Shown: one piece after another, positions 16,962 through 26,791 of the stretch
Numbering within the stretch: position 1 is the first letter of the stretch
Layout: the number at the start of each line of letters is the position of its first letter
DNA from: an uncultured Algibacter sp.
GTDB taxonomy: Bacteria > Bacteroidota > Bacteroidia > Flavobacteriales > Flavobacteriaceae
DNA: 64,000 bases
Assembly: GCA_947502405.1 (NCBI GenBank)
Contig: CANMZT010000009.1
Span: 62,001-126,000 of the forward strand
Direction: 5' to 3'
Made by a program: the position numbers and the translations under genes
Notes under the pieces: model-generated
Database searches by the model: none
What the model was told of the DNA's origin: nothing
The model's input: the letters and a program-made list of their open reading frames with translations, nothing else

Positions 16962-17005
16962 GTTTAAAGTTGTCTAAATTATTGTTTTTATGCCAATCGA
17001 AAACG

Positions 17006-17035
17006 TTGTAGTGTCATAAAATTTGTGCATATTTG
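17006..17035 (+). promoter_or_regulatory. Probable fbp promoter
   Basis: TTG (17006-17008) and CATATTTG (17028-17035) are separated by 19 bases, the usual -33/-7 spacing in Bacteroidetes; the -7 box differs from TAnnTTTG in one position. The ATG of fbp is 22 bases downstream. Confidence 0.45.
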
Positions 17036-17057
17036 TTAAAATCTAATTTTACTAACC

Positions 17058-18068
17058 ATGGCTAATAAAAAACAGACCTTAGGAGAATTTATAATAGAAA
17101 ACCAATCTTCATTCCAATACTCTTCAGGAGAGTTGTCAAGTCTTTTAAACTCAATTCGATTAGCCGCAAAGGTTGTAAATCATGAGGTAAATAAAGCTGG
17201 TTTAGTTGATATAATAGGTGCTGCTGGCGATACAAATATCCAAGGTGAAGATCAGCAAAAATTAGATGTTTATGCTAATGAAAAATTCATTCAAACCTTA
17301 ACGCGAAGAAATATAATTTGTGGATTGGCTAGTGAAGAAGAGGATGATTTTATTACCATAAATAGCCAAGATGAAAATCATCAAAATAAATATGTTGTTT
17401 TAATTGATCCTTTAGATGGTTCATCAAACATTGATGTTAATGTTTCTGTTGGAACCATTTTTTCTATATACAGAAGAGTTACACCAGTTGGAACTCCAGT
17501 GCAATTAGAAGATTTTTTGCAAAAAGGAAGTGAGCAAGTTGCTGCGGGCTATGTCGTTTATGGAACTTCAACGATGTTGGTTTACACAACAGGTGATGGT
17601 GTAAATGGGTTTACATTAAATCCTGCAATTGGTTCTTTCTATTTATCACATCCTAAAATGGAATTTCCTGAGGATGGAAACATTTATTCTGTAAATGAAG
17701 GGAACTATATTCATTTTCCACAAGGAATTAAAAATTATATCAAGTATTGTCAAGAAGAAGAAGATGACAGACCTTACACATCTAGATATATAGGATCTTT
17801 GGTTTCAGATTTTCATAGAAACATGATAAAAGGTGGTATTTATTTATATCCACAGAGTTCAAAAAATCCGAATGGTAAATTACGTTTGTTATACGAATGT
17901 AACCCTATGGCTTTTTTAGCTGAACAGGCCAATGGTAAATCTAGTGATGGTTTTACTAGAACGATGGATGTTGAGCCTACAGAATTACACCAGCGTGTGC
18001 CGTTTATTTGTGGAAGTAAAAATATGGTTGAAAAGGCTGAGGAGTTTATGCGCAATGCATCAAAGTAA
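17058..18068 (+). CDS. fbp: Class 1 fructose-1,6-bisphosphatase
   Basis: 336 residues, the normal length for class I FBPase, which hydrolyses fructose-1,6-bisphosphate in gluconeogenesis. The metal-binding signature [12 protein letters not shown] starts at D117. Upstream, [10 protein letters not shown] supplies further acidic metal ligands. The substrate-binding C-terminal region contains [20 protein letters not shown] and [20 protein letters not shown]. The gene has its own promoter and is followed by a terminator, so it is probably monocistronic. Pairing beside aspartate kinase and a GNAT is typical of Flavobacteriaceae. Confidence 0.97.
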   Translation: MANKKQTLGEFIIENQSSFQYSSGELSSLLNSIRLAAKVVNHEVNKAGLVDIIGAAGDTNIQGEDQQKLDVYANEKFIQTLTRRNIICGLASEEEDDFITINSQDENHQNKYVVLIDPLDGSSNIDVNVSVGTIFSIYRRVTPVGTPVQLEDFLQKGSEQVAAGYVVYGTSTMLVYTTGDGVNGFTLNPAIGSFYLSHPKMEFPEDGNIYSVNEGNYIHFPQGIKNYIKYCQEEEDDRPYTSRYIGSLVSDFHRNMIKGGIYLYPQSSKNPNGKLRLLYECNPMAFLAEQANGKSSDGFTRTMDVEPTELHQRVPFICGSKNMVEKAEEFMRNASK

Positions 18069-18104
18069 AAAAATTTCAATATTTCTTTTTAAAATAAATC
18101 ATAA

Positions 18105-18135
18105 AAAAATGCGAATTTTTCAATTCGCATTTTCT
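18105..18135. terminator. Bidirectional terminator between fbp and the secreted-protein block
   Basis: AAATGCGAAT and ATTCGCATTT pair around a TTTTTCA-type loop, flanked by A-run and T-run, so it can end fbp on the plus strand and the converging genes on the minus strand. Confidence 0.75.
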
Positions 18136-18173
18136 ATTCTCAATTTTAGCAGACAAAATTGATTAACAGCAAT

Positions 18174-19160
18174 TTATCGTTTTACGATTTTATAAGTAGC
18201 TTTTCCACTTTGAGTTAAAAGATTCAAAAAGTATACGCCTTGCGGTAGAAAACCTAAATTTAAGTTGTCATGTTTTAAGGTTTGTTCGTAAACTTTTTTT
18301 CCGAGAGTATTATATATCTCAATATTTTGAATATCTAATTGTTGGTTAGATGCGATATATAAAGTTTCATCAAATGGGTTAGGATAAACCGAAGTCAATT
18401 TAAAAATTTGGTTGTCAGTGCTTAAACTTGCAACCTCATCAAGCACTGTTGTAATTGACCAATTGTTGTTGGAGTCTTTTGCCCTTACAAATAAAACGTC
18501 GTTAAAATCGTAACTTCCGGCAGGATAGGGGACATTAAAAGTCCAAGTGCCATCAGCTTGAGGGGTACCAATAGTTTCTATACTTTTAGTGCCAAATCCC
18601 AAATCATTATCAAAAAAATATTCAATTTCAACAACATTGGTAATCGGGTTTAGGTAAACTTCAATATTCTTTCTAAAGGTATGGCTCCAACTCCCTCTTG
18701 AATCTTTTACCCTTCCATAAAGCTTATGATAGCCTAAAGTAGCAGAGGCCGCAATTTGAGCTGCAAAGGCCTGTTCAATATCTTCTTGTTCAGGATTTAT
18801 TGTGAAAGACGTTGCTGTACCAAATTGGGGGTCTTGATCGATAAAATATTCACCTATTACAATATTGTTTTGAGCAAAAGGAGGAACGACTTCAATATGC
18901 TTTCTCACTGTTTGACTCCAATTTCCGTCTGCATCCTTAACCCTCATGTAAAGTTTGTGATAACCTAATGAGGTTCCTACTGGGATGTTTGCAGTTACTA
19001 GTTCGGTAATATCGGTATCGGGTGATGTAATGTTCAGCACCGTATTCAATCCGAAACCATTGTCCGTATCCAAAAAATATTCAACTTGGGTAGCGTTGGA
19101 TTGTGCTCGAATACATAAAGTTATGACCAATAAAAAAGCCGTAAAAATTATTCTTCTCAT
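18174..19160 (-). CDS. T9SS-sorted secreted protein with three repeats
   Basis: 328 residues: signal peptide (MRRIIFTAFLLVITLCIRAQ), then three ~75-residue units each opening with a variant of EYFxDxDxGFG (VEYFLDTDNGFG, GEYFIDQDPQFG, IEYFFDNDLGFG). The first two units have LGYHKLYxRVKDxxGxWS. The last ~80 residues are a type A T9SS C-terminal domain (TSVYPNPFDETLYIASNQQL ... GVYFLNLLTQSGKATYKIVK), which directs export through the type IX system and surface attachment or release. The repeats suggest a beta-rich adhesive or binding protein. It follows the beta-helix gene by 6 bases. Confidence 0.88.
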   Translation of the reverse strand: MRRIIFTAFLLVITLCIRAQSNATQVEYFLDTDNGFGLNTVLNITSPDTDITELVTANIPVGTSLGYHKLYMRVKDADGNWSQTVRKHIEVVPPFAQNNIVIGEYFIDQDPQFGTATSFTINPEQEDIEQAFAAQIAASATLGYHKLYGRVKDSRGSWSHTFRKNIEVYLNPITNVVEIEYFFDNDLGFGTKSIETIGTPQADGTWTFNVPYPAGSYDFNDVLFVRAKDSNNNWSITTVLDEVASLSTDNQIFKLTSVYPNPFDETLYIASNQQLDIQNIEIYNTLGKKVYEQTLKHDNLNLGFLPQGVYFLNLLTQSGKATYKIVKR

Positions 19161-19166
19161 GGCTTA

Positions 19167-20288
19167 TTAATTATTTGTTCTAGCCTTAACGGTTACAGGT
19201 AATCCCGTGCCAGGTTCTGAAACACCAGTTGTAGTTACGTCGTAAGCCACTGGAATGGCACCAAGACCAGATAGATTGTAGCGATTACCAACTGCAACAC
19301 CACCAAACACTCCACGTTCCGCACCATCGCTACCAGCTTGGTTGTATGTAGGATCTGATTTTAACTGATAGCTACCATCAGTGGTGCCACTATCTACAAA
19401 AAGTAGCGCCATACTTGGTACTGAAACATTACCGGTAGTGCTAGAAAACGCACTACTTGAATTTGGGACAGTATTATATTGCACATTATTATTGGTACCA
19501 TTGTTGATGTTAGCCGTGAAACCTGCGGTTCGCACAATGTTGTTTTGAAATGAACTTGTTAGGAATTGTAGATTCAATTCATTTTCAACACCGTCAAAAA
19601 CATTGTTGTTACATTCCATTATTGTTCCTGTTCCCCAAGTGCCACTAGACCAAACCAGTTTTTTTTGGCATATATTATTATTGAACACAATTTCTTGAGG
19701 TGGTATAAATGCACTAGATTCGCCAGTATTAAGAGCATTAAAGGTTGGATTGGAAAAGAAGTTTTGTAAAATATAAACATCATTAAGACCTGCTACAAAA
19801 TCAACATCTCTCTCAATATGGCATCTTTTGATAGTAATACCATTAGTGTTAACATAAACGGTACCATCAGCGGATGTTCCTAAAATGAAATGCATGCCAA
19901 TGACTTGTGAACCTTCAGAACCTGAGTCGAACTCAATCCAGCCTATTTGAGATTCTAAGATATTATTGGAAACATTTGGATTTTCGTCCAAGAAATAACC
20001 AGGGCCAATAATAACCAATTGTTTGTCAATCGTAGCATCATCATATACTAAGGTGGAGCCTTCTATATGTAGTGTATCCCCTGCCACAACGTTGATATTG
20101 TTCACAGCCTCATCAATTTGTTTAAATACAGGAAACGTAGGTGTTCCTCCATAATTTTCACCAAAATTTGTGGCACCGTCATAATTTGATTGATTGTTTA
20201 CCCGCCAAGTGGTTTGAGCATGAATGGCAAAATTTAAAAATAAAGCAGAACATACTACTATGCTTAAAAGTAATCGTTTTGTTTTCAT
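19167..20288 (-). CDS. Secreted parallel beta-helix-like protein
   Basis: 373 residues with a signal peptide (MKTKRLLLSIVVCSALFLNF, cleavage after AIHAQ). The body begins TTWRVNNQSNYDGATNFGEN and shows the short N-rich rungs of a right-handed beta-helix (ILQNFFSNPTFNAL, VFNNNICQKK, CNNNVFDGVENELNLQ, FQNNIVRTAG). Such folds occur in polysaccharide lyases and surface proteins, but no lyase catalytic motif is visible. It lacks a T9SS tail. The T9SS-tailed gene lies 6 bases downstream, so they are co-transcribed and probably act together at the surface. Confidence 0.75.
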   Translation of the reverse strand: MKTKRLLLSIVVCSALFLNFAIHAQTTWRVNNQSNYDGATNFGENYGGTPTFPVFKQIDEAVNNINVVAGDTLHIEGSTLVYDDATIDKQLVIIGPGYFLDENPNVSNNILESQIGWIEFDSGSEGSQVIGMHFILGTSADGTVYVNTNGITIKRCHIERDVDFVAGLNDVYILQNFFSNPTFNALNTGESSAFIPPQEIVFNNNICQKKLVWSSGTWGTGTIMECNNNVFDGVENELNLQFLTSSFQNNIVRTAGFTANINNGTNNNVQYNTVPNSSSAFSSTTGNVSVPSMALLFVDSGTTDGSYQLKSDPTYNQAGSDGAERGVFGGVAVGNRYNLSGLGAIPVAYDVTTTGVSEPGTGLPVTVKARTNN

Positions 20289-20357
20289 AATTTTTGGTTT
20301 AAAAGGGTTAATTAATAGCAGTTTTTTTAAAGAATAGGTTGGAATGTTTAAATTAAA

Positions 20358-20909
20358 TTAATCGTCTTCACTATAAAGAATATCGTTAAATACCCCATTT
20401 GTAACATTATAGGTAATGCGGTCCCCATTGTCGTTTTCAACAATTGCAGTAAAACTAAACTTTCCTGAAATCCGTTTATTACTGGTATCAATATTGGTAA
20501 TCTCAAGTCGTATGTTTGTGTTTTCTACAAATTCGTAATCTTCAAAACCTAGTTCGGTATAAACACCAGATAATATAAAAACGTCTGGGGTGTCAGGGGT
20601 GAGTACCATGCCTTTTTCAAGCTCAAAACCACTTTTGTCTGATGAAAATGTAATCCCTATAGCTTTGCCAGAGGTTAGGCTAATACTTTGGACATCAGTA
20701 GCCAAAATAACGAAAGCTGTTGCATTCGGGGTAACCCTATAACTAGCGCCTACAAATTCTGAGCTTGAAGCAAAATCGTCGCCATTTACCTTGGCAAAAA
20801 ACACATTATCTGATTCAAGGAGTTCATTATTAATGCTGTCATCACTTTTAGAGCAACTAGAAAGCGTTATAAAAAGCGAGAGTATGGTTAATTTTAAAAT
20901 AGTTTTCAT
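20358..20909 (-). CDS. Hypothetical lipoprotein
   Basis: 183 residues with a lipoprotein signal: MKTILKLTILSLFITLSSCS, lipidated Cys at ~19, followed by an acidic linker (KSDDSINNELLESDN). The mature part is predicted beta-rich (FFAKVNGDDFASSSEFVGAS) and resembles the DUF6252-type lipoproteins of Flavobacteriaceae, an assignment made by eye only. It lies in the run of minus-strand exported proteins 18.2-23.9 kb. Function unknown. Confidence 0.78.
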   Translation of the reverse strand: MKTILKLTILSLFITLSSCSKSDDSINNELLESDNVFFAKVNGDDFASSSEFVGASYRVTPNATAFVILATDVQSISLTSGKAIGITFSSDKSGFELEKGMVLTPDTPDVFILSGVYTELGFEDYEFVENTNIRLEITNIDTSNKRISGKFSFTAIVENDNGDRITYNVTNGVFNDILYSEDD

Positions 20910-20952
20910 GGATATTAATTTGCTTTTTGATATTTATGAGTTAAGGATTTTT

Positions 20953-22641
20953 TTATTCAAGTTTTTGTGTTGCATATTTCAAAATTGAAGCTATTTTTCT
21001 AGCATTTTCAATATCCGTAGACTGTATGGATATTTTATAGGCGTAGCTTTTTATTTCACCATCTTGGTAAGTTTTAATGATTTTTTCAAGGTGTTTGGTG
21101 TTAAGTTCCACCATTACGTATTTTCCTGAAGTAGTAATGGAAATGTTTTTTGAGTTGATATCGCCTAACCCAAATTCATAGATGGTTTCTTTGCTGTTTT
21201 TTAAGTTGGAAAAGACCGAGGTTAATTTAACTACATAGGGAGAAGTACTTAACACCTCAAACGTTTGGTCATAACTATTATCACCTACTTTAACTAGCGT
21301 AATGTCTTTTTTTAAAGCATCTAAGGCACTTGTAATAGAACTATAGTTTTCTTTTGGTTTAGTATCATTACAGTTTTTTACAATGTGTTGTAAGGCTTCC
21401 TTAGTAATCATGGCTTCTTCAACGCTACCCACATATAACTTAAAATTATTGGTGTAATTCTGAAGCTCGTTATTTTCAATATGCCGAATGAATTTGGCTT
21501 GCTTTCTGGTATTTACTTCTACAAAAAGTTGATTTTTACTTGAGTTGTAATCAATATTATCCAGATTAATATCACTAAAGTTAAAGCTATATATGTGCTC
21601 TACCGTTTCTTTTAAATTGGCTTCTTTAATAATAATTTTGCTCACACAATCACCCTCTATATTTTGGGTATAGGTTTGGTCGTTGGTAGTTACATTTTGT
21701 ATAGCAGAATTAATATATTTATATGCATTTTGAATTGATGATGTATTGGGCTTGGATTTTAGAAAAGCTTGTTCAGCCATTGGTATGATTGCCTTTAAAA
21801 CTTTATATGTATCCTTCGCGTTTTCAATACTGCTGCTATAAAACCGTATTTTGTTTGTATAACTTTGTTGAGCCCCATCTTTAAAAGCTTTAATTACTTT
21901 TATATTTCTTCGATTCGAAGCTTCAATATAAAACTCATCACCACTGATTTTAAAAGAAAGGCTATTTGGGTTTAATGTGGCAAGATTAAACTCAAACTCC
22001 TCGGTTATAGTCTTACTTTTTGAATTTGTAGTAGTACTTAGTTTTAAGTATCCGTTATTAAGTTCTCCTGGTTCTAATTTTTGAACGATTTGGCTTTTTG
22101 TAAAATCTACATCTTGAATATTAGAAGCTAACCAATTTTGATGATCTTGGTAGTTGGAAAGTGCTAACTTATTTTTTTCAAGGGTCTCATTAATTGGAAT
22201 TGTATTTTTAATAGCTTCAACCAAATCTCTACCGTTATCAATATTTTTTGCATACATAGAAAGGTTGTCTACATAGCTAACCTTATCACCGTTATCGGTT
22301 ATTTTTTTTATTAATCTTTGCTTACTTTTAACGATAAGTTGTACAAGTATGATATCTTTTTTTGTAAGTGTTCTAACCGTATTGATGTCTATATCAGCAA
22401 AACTAAAATTATAAATAGTCTCTTTGGAATTACCTTTACTATCTACTTCAGTAACTGAATAATTCACATAATTAGTAGTATTTAGCTTTAAATTTTGAGC
22501 AAATTCCACTTTTGAGCTTGCTACGGTTTGTAAAGCCTCTTGTATAGTTCCTATATTTCCGCTCAAGTTTTGTGCATTAATATTGCCAAATAATATAAAA
22601 GAACAAAAAAGAAAATTTATGGTGTTTAGCTTTTTAAGCAT
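20953..22641 (-). CDS. Secreted protein with four ~130-residue internal repeats
   Basis: 562 residues with a signal peptide (FLFCSFILFGNINAQ). No family recognised. The mature protein is four tandem units. Each starts with a helix (IQEALQTVASSKVEF; LSNYQDHQNWLAS; IQNAYKYINSAIQNV; ITSALDALKKDITLV) and continues with a beta stretch ending ETIYNFSFADI, EEFEFNLATL, EHIYSFNFSDI or ETIYEFGLGDI. Each then carries a pattern of the type IxxxxDGxxxxYxNxxxxYxxSxENA. It could be a binding or structural envelope protein. Neighbours are lipoproteins and an outer-membrane barrel. Confidence 0.8.
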   Translation of the reverse strand: MLKKLNTINFLFCSFILFGNINAQNLSGNIGTIQEALQTVASSKVEFAQNLKLNTTNYVNYSVTEVDSKGNSKETIYNFSFADIDINTVRTLTKKDIILVQLIVKSKQRLIKKITDNGDKVSYVDNLSMYAKNIDNGRDLVEAIKNTIPINETLEKNKLALSNYQDHQNWLASNIQDVDFTKSQIVQKLEPGELNNGYLKLSTTTNSKSKTITEEFEFNLATLNPNSLSFKISGDEFYIEASNRRNIKVIKAFKDGAQQSYTNKIRFYSSSIENAKDTYKVLKAIIPMAEQAFLKSKPNTSSIQNAYKYINSAIQNVTTNDQTYTQNIEGDCVSKIIIKEANLKETVEHIYSFNFSDINLDNIDYNSSKNQLFVEVNTRKQAKFIRHIENNELQNYTNNFKLYVGSVEEAMITKEALQHIVKNCNDTKPKENYSSITSALDALKKDITLVKVGDNSYDQTFEVLSTSPYVVKLTSVFSNLKNSKETIYEFGLGDINSKNISITTSGKYVMVELNTKHLEKIIKTYQDGEIKSYAYKISIQSTDIENARKIASILKYATQKLE

Positions 22642-22671
22642 GCTGATTAGTGTTTAGGTTTTTTAAAGAAA

Positions 22672-22713
22672 TGGAATAAAAAGTAAGATTATAACTTAAT
22701 AACCTTACTTTTT
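22672..22713 (-). terminator. Terminator after the outer-membrane barrel gene
   Basis: AAAAAGTAAG and CTTACTTTTT pair across a 16-nt loop; on the minus strand the stem is followed by a T-rich run. It separates the 22.7-23.9 kb pair from the 4-repeat protein. Confidence 0.65.
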
Positions 22714-22746
22714 TTATCGACGAATTATTTAAGGATTTACTTACTC

Positions 22747-23280
22747 TTAAAGATTAAAGTAGTAGTGTATACCACCACCTCCATTAAAACCTCCAATAGA
22801 ACCTACTCCATCAAATGAAACATTAGTGTAACCCAATTCAAAAGAAAAAGCTAAGCCATCTACAAAATTGTTGATAGACCACTCTATACCAGCACCTGCT
22901 CCAATAGCTATTGAGTTTTGGTTAAATTCACCTCCAAAAGCTCCTAAATCATATTTATAAGTCCAGTAGCCGATTTGACCATATAGATAAGGTTTATAGG
23001 ATGCAAAATCAATATCACCCGCCTCAAAATTATAAGCATATCTTCCAGTAAGCGAAAAACTATTCGCGCCAGAAAAGCTAAATCCATAATTGGCTGAACC
23101 AACAATAATCTGACCTGTATGTTTTTCTGTAAAATTGTATTTAGCAGAAACACCATAATTAAGCGAGGTCCAAGCTAAACCTGCCCCTAGATTGCTCTCT
23201 TCTGTAAAGCGTTGGGCGTTAATAGTATTAGTATATGATAATGTAATAAGTACAGTTGTAATTAATAATAGTTTTTTCAT
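22747..23280 (-). CDS. Outer membrane beta-barrel protein
   Basis: 177 residues. The signal peptide is MKKLLLITTVLITLSYTNTINAQ. The rest alternates polar and hydrophobic residues in strands separated by short turns (ARYNF-like strands such as GVSAKYNFTEKHTGQIIVGS, GRYAYNFEAGDIDFASYKPY) and ends with an aromatic (YYFNL), the usual outer-membrane barrel C-terminus. It resembles OmpA/OmpW-type eight-stranded barrels. No peptidoglycan-binding domain is present. It follows a lipoprotein gene by 30 bases and is probably co-transcribed with it. Confidence 0.82.
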   Translation of the reverse strand: MKKLLLITTVLITLSYTNTINAQRFTEESNLGAGLAWTSLNYGVSAKYNFTEKHTGQIIVGSANYGFSFSGANSFSLTGRYAYNFEAGDIDFASYKPYLYGQIGYWTYKYDLGAFGGEFNQNSIAIGAGAGIEWSINNFVDGLAFSFELGYTNVSFDGVGSIGGFNGGGGIHYYFNL

Positions 23281-23310
23281 GATTAGTAATTCTAGTTATT
23301 ATTTTTATTT

Positions 23311-23925
23311 CTATTGTTGTTTTGGTGATAGTTTGTCTGAGTCAAAAAGTAATCTCCCCGTATTATCAGGGATATATACGCCATCAGGGTTGCCTTTGTT
23401 GTCTAGCATAATCAAGACCATTTGTGCATCTTCAATCCCGTTTGCTGTCATTTTTCCTGAAATGGCTATAGTAGATTCAGCTGGAACCGAGTTATTAATT
23501 TGCGTTAATGTTTTTAAAAACATCGAAAACTCACTATCATTTCCAGAAATAAAAGCTCCATTTCCTTCGTCCTGTTGGGAGAATCCTATATGATTTCCAT
23601 TATAATCTATTGTGAGATTATCGTTATTTTGATTTTTAAAAGTAGCTACATAATCTGGAAAAGTGCTTCCTGGAGAATCACCCGAAACCGAAGAACTCTC
23701 TAACACTAAAGGGCTAAATAGAAATGTGCCTTCTAAGTTAGGAGGATTATCCCCTGTATTAATTAAGAAGCCTAAACCTTCAAGGGCATCGAGTACTTCC
23801 ATACTATAAAAATCTTCAATACTTCGTAAAGATCCGTCAAAACCTTCATCATTATTGTCATCATCTTTGCTACAACTAAATAGCAGCACTACAGCTAGAA
23901 GTGCAAGGCATAATTTTGTTTTCAT
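23311..23925 (-). CDS. Hypothetical lipoprotein
   Basis: 204 residues. MKTKLCLALLAVVLLFSCSK gives a lipobox with lipidated Cys18, followed by the acidic linker DDDNNDEGFDG. The mature domain (MEVLDALEGLGFLINTGDNP ... GRLLFDSDKL) is not recognised. The acidic residues after the Cys resemble surface-export signals of Bacteroidota lipoproteins. It is first in a two-gene unit with the outer-membrane barrel. Confidence 0.75.
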   Translation of the reverse strand: MKTKLCLALLAVVLLFSCSKDDDNNDEGFDGSLRSIEDFYSMEVLDALEGLGFLINTGDNPPNLEGTFLFSPLVLESSSVSGDSPGSTFPDYVATFKNQNNDNLTIDYNGNHIGFSQQDEGNGAFISGNDSEFSMFLKTLTQINNSVPAESTIAISGKMTANGIEDAQMVLIMLDNKGNPDGVYIPDNTGRLLFDSDKLSPKQQ

Positions 23926-24091
23926 AAGTTTATTTAATTATTGTTAATAGCATTACCATAACAATGAGTAAAAACAAGAGAAGATAAGTTGAGAAGATTT
24001 GGTGTATCAATATTAGCTTATATCTATTGAGAGGGCAATCCGTAAATTCCCGTATTTTTTTTCATGTAAAGTGATTTTCATCCAATATTTT

Positions 24092-24099
24092 TTACTTTG
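24092..24099 (+). promoter_or_regulatory. Near-consensus -7 box before the sensor kinase
   Basis: TTACTTTG differs from TAnnTTTG at one position. A transcript starting near 24105 would leave out the in-frame TTG at 24097 and supports the ATG at 24121. Confidence 0.4.
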
Positions 24100-24120
24100 G
24101 TAGAGGTTAAACAATTCTCA

Positions 24121-26136
24121 ATGAAAATCACCTTTTCTCTATTACTATTTTTTTTAAACTGCCTAACAGTATTATGTCAATCGTTTTCTGAAGAAAATAA
24201 AAAAGATATTTTAGAAGGGTTAATTGTTAAGGGAGACAGCCTAAAAAAAACAGATAGAGTTGAGGCATTATACGTTTTTAAAAAGGGATTAGCTATTGCA
24301 CTGGATAACGAGCTGTATGTCCAATCTGCCGTTTTCTACAAGAAGATAGGGGCTTTATATCATAGGGAGCAACAATTTATAGAAGCTGAGAAAATGTATC
24401 TTGCAGGTATAGAACTAGATAAAACCTCTAAAACATTTGCAGATTTACACTACAATATGTCTCTGGTAAAAGAGCGATTGAACCAAAAGGATAGTGCCTT
24501 GTTTTATCTTGAAGAGAGCTTAAAATTTTACGAAGATTATAAAATCAAAAACTCAGGTTACAAGGCTTTTTTAAGAGCTGGAGCTGTTTATAAAGATAGG
24601 CAAGACTATGAGAAAGCATTGAAATATTCAATAAAAGCTTATGAAGGTTTCAAAAGAAATAATGATCTGTTAAAATTGGCCAGTACTTGTACGGCTATAG
24701 GTAATATCCAAAGCCAAATGCATAACCATCATCAAGCTTTGGATTACCACAACCAAGCTCTGCAACTTGAAAAAAAGCTTAACGATAGTTTAGGAATTGG
24801 TGTTTGTTACAACAATATTGCTAACGTTTATGACGATCTCAAAGTGCACGATTCTGCTATTGTTAATTATAAGAAAGCAATCAACTATTTTAAGAATAAT
24901 AAGCGTCAATACGCTTTACTCTTAAGCAATATTGCTATAACTTACAATAGTATTGGCGAAAGGCAACTTGCAGAAAAGAATTTCAAAACTTCAATTGAAA
25001 CCAATCGATTTTTAAAGGATACTACCTCGTTATTGTATAACTATAATGGTATTACAAGTTTATATTTAGATGCTAGCAATTTAACCAAGGCTAGAGAGTA
25101 TCTTGATAAAGCCAATAAATTGATACCAGTTATAACGGATAAAAAGGCTATTTTAAGTTTCTATGAAAATGGATCAGAATATTATAAAAAAAGGAGGCTA
25201 TACAAAATGGCACTGCAAAACCAAATAAAATATATTAGCTTATACAAGGATATTTATAATACTGAGCAGGTAGAAAAAGTACAAACGTTACAGGCTAGAT
25301 TTGAGAAGCAACGTAATGAGAATAAGATTCTTTCTTTAAATCTTGCTAATAAAAATGCGGAGTTACAACTTTCAGAGAAGAATAAAAGCATCCATAATAA
25401 GAACTTATTGTTAGTTATCTTAGCCATAGTTATTTTACTTGTGGTAGTGGCATATCAATATTTGCTTCAAAAACAGAAATCGACTATCCAAACTGCCAAA
25501 ATAGGAAAGCTGGAAGCTATTTACAATGGGCAAGAAATTATAAAAAAACGTATAGCTCGGGATTTACACGATATTATTACCACTAACTTTGACGGACTTC
25601 GTCTCAGGGTTTTAGCCTTAAAGCGTACATCGAATCTTAATAAAAGTGTTGATGGTATTACCGATGACCTAAAGAAGATGAATCAGCAAATACGAATGGT
25701 GTCCCATAGGCTCTATCCATTAGAAATGTATATGGGTAAACAGAAGTTTACAGATATTATTACATCTAGATTAAGCGAGTTTCAACTGTATGGAAATGTG
25801 TTTGTAGAGCTTGAAGATCAATTACCCGAAATATTGAATAATTTACCTATTGCTACACAGAATAATCTTTATGGGATTTTACTTGAGGTGCTCAATAATG
25901 TTGAAAAACATGCTCATGCCACAAAGCTTAATATTAGAAATTATTTAGATAATAATGATTACCTTAATATTGTGTTTGAGGACAATGGTATGGGTATCAC
26001 AAATAAGCATAAAGAGGGAATAGGTTTAATGAATATAAAACAACGTGTAGAGTTAATGGAAGGCTCATGTGTAATCCTAAAAACTAAAATAGGAACTAAA
26101 GTGCAATTAGATTTCCCAATAAAAAAATACTTATGA
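24121..26136 (+). CDS. TPR-containing sensor histidine kinase (HisKA_3, NarX-like)
   Basis: 671 residues from ATG 24121. Signal peptide MKITFSLLLFFLNCLTVLCQ, then seven or more TPRs (about 30-370), a coiled coil, one transmembrane helix (LLLVILAIVILLVVVAYQYL) and a HisKA_3 dimerisation domain with the phospho-acceptor H483 in RIARDLHDIITTNF. The HATPase_c domain has the N box (EVLNNVEKHAHATKL) and G box (DNGMGITNKH, GIGLMNIKQR). The periplasmic TPRs would sense a ligand or partner. The stop overlaps the NarL-type regulator by 4 bases (ATGA), so the two form one system. Confidence 0.92.
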   Translation: MKITFSLLLFFLNCLTVLCQSFSEENKKDILEGLIVKGDSLKKTDRVEALYVFKKGLAIALDNELYVQSAVFYKKIGALYHREQQFIEAEKMYLAGIELDKTSKTFADLHYNMSLVKERLNQKDSALFYLEESLKFYEDYKIKNSGYKAFLRAGAVYKDRQDYEKALKYSIKAYEGFKRNNDLLKLASTCTAIGNIQSQMHNHHQALDYHNQALQLEKKLNDSLGIGVCYNNIANVYDDLKVHDSAIVNYKKAINYFKNNKRQYALLLSNIAITYNSIGERQLAEKNFKTSIETNRFLKDTTSLLYNYNGITSLYLDASNLTKAREYLDKANKLIPVITDKKAILSFYENGSEYYKKRRLYKMALQNQIKYISLYKDIYNTEQVEKVQTLQARFEKQRNENKILSLNLANKNAELQLSEKNKSIHNKNLLLVILAIVILLVVVAYQYLLQKQKSTIQTAKIGKLEAIYNGQEIIKKRIARDLHDIITTNFDGLRLRVLALKRTSNLNKSVDGITDDLKKMNQQIRMVSHRLYPLEMYMGKQKFTDIITSRLSEFQLYGNVFVELEDQLPEILNNLPIATQNNLYGILLEVLNNVEKHAHATKLNIRNYLDNNDYLNIVFEDNGMGITNKHKEGIGLMNIKQRVELMEGSCVILKTKIGTKVQLDFPIKKYL

Positions 26137-26780
26137 AAATCGTAAAATCTGATATCTTGATTGTTGATGATTCCGTTCTTTTTTCTCAAGGTATGGTGTC
26201 CTTATTGGAAGAATTCCCTAATTATGTTGGCAGTATTAAAGTAGCATATAACTATAAGCAAACGCTTGAAATATTGGCTACCAAGACGGTAAATACTTTG
26301 ATTTTAGATTTGAATTTTGAATCGGATGATTATGACGGGTTTGACATTGCAAGAAAAGTAAAAGCCTTTCATCCTAAGGTAAAAATCATTATTTTAACAC
26401 AGCAGGCCAAAATTGACAATTATGAAGTCCTGTTTAATGAAATCAATGTAGATGGATATTTGGATAAGCAATTGGGTATAGAAGAAACCCTAGGAGCTCT
26501 AACAGCCGTAATGAATGGTGAGAGATACATTGATAAAAACATTAAGGATATGTTGGAGATTGGGAAATGGCTCAACATATCAAACAGAGAAAAAGATGTT
26601 ATTAGTTTATTGTCATTAGGTTTTACTCAAAAAGAAATTGCTGAAAAATTGCATATAAGTAGCCGTACTGTAGAGACACACATTAAAAATTTAACAAATA
26701 AAATGGATGCAAAAAATGCCACGCATTTGGTTTCCATTTATACCAAATACAGAAAAGGAAATCGGGAAAATGGATATTAA
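26133..26780 (+). CDS. NarL/FixJ-family response regulator
   Basis: 215 residues. The receiver domain carries the phospho-acceptor D59 (LILDLNFESDD) and the acidic pair in ILIVDDSVLFSQ. It is followed by a GerE HTH (LSNREKDVISLLSLGFTQKE, then IAEKLHISSRTVETHIKNL). It overlaps the kinase stop codon by four bases and is its cognate regulator. Targets are unknown; the divergent secreted-protein block at 18-24 kb is a reasonable guess by proximity only. Confidence 0.93.
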   Translation: MKIVKSDILIVDDSVLFSQGMVSLLEEFPNYVGSIKVAYNYKQTLEILATKTVNTLILDLNFESDDYDGFDIARKVKAFHPKVKIIILTQQAKIDNYEVLFNEINVDGYLDKQLGIEETLGALTAVMNGERYIDKNIKDMLEIGKWLNISNREKDVISLLSLGFTQKEIAEKLHISSRTVETHIKNLTNKMDAKNATHLVSIYTKYRKGNRENGY

Positions 26781-26791
26781 AGGTATATTAA

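Noticed and set aside
24097-24120. TTG start for the HisKA_3 kinase
   Set aside because: It overlaps the candidate -7 box and adds eight polar residues ahead of a clean signal peptide that starts at ATG 24121.
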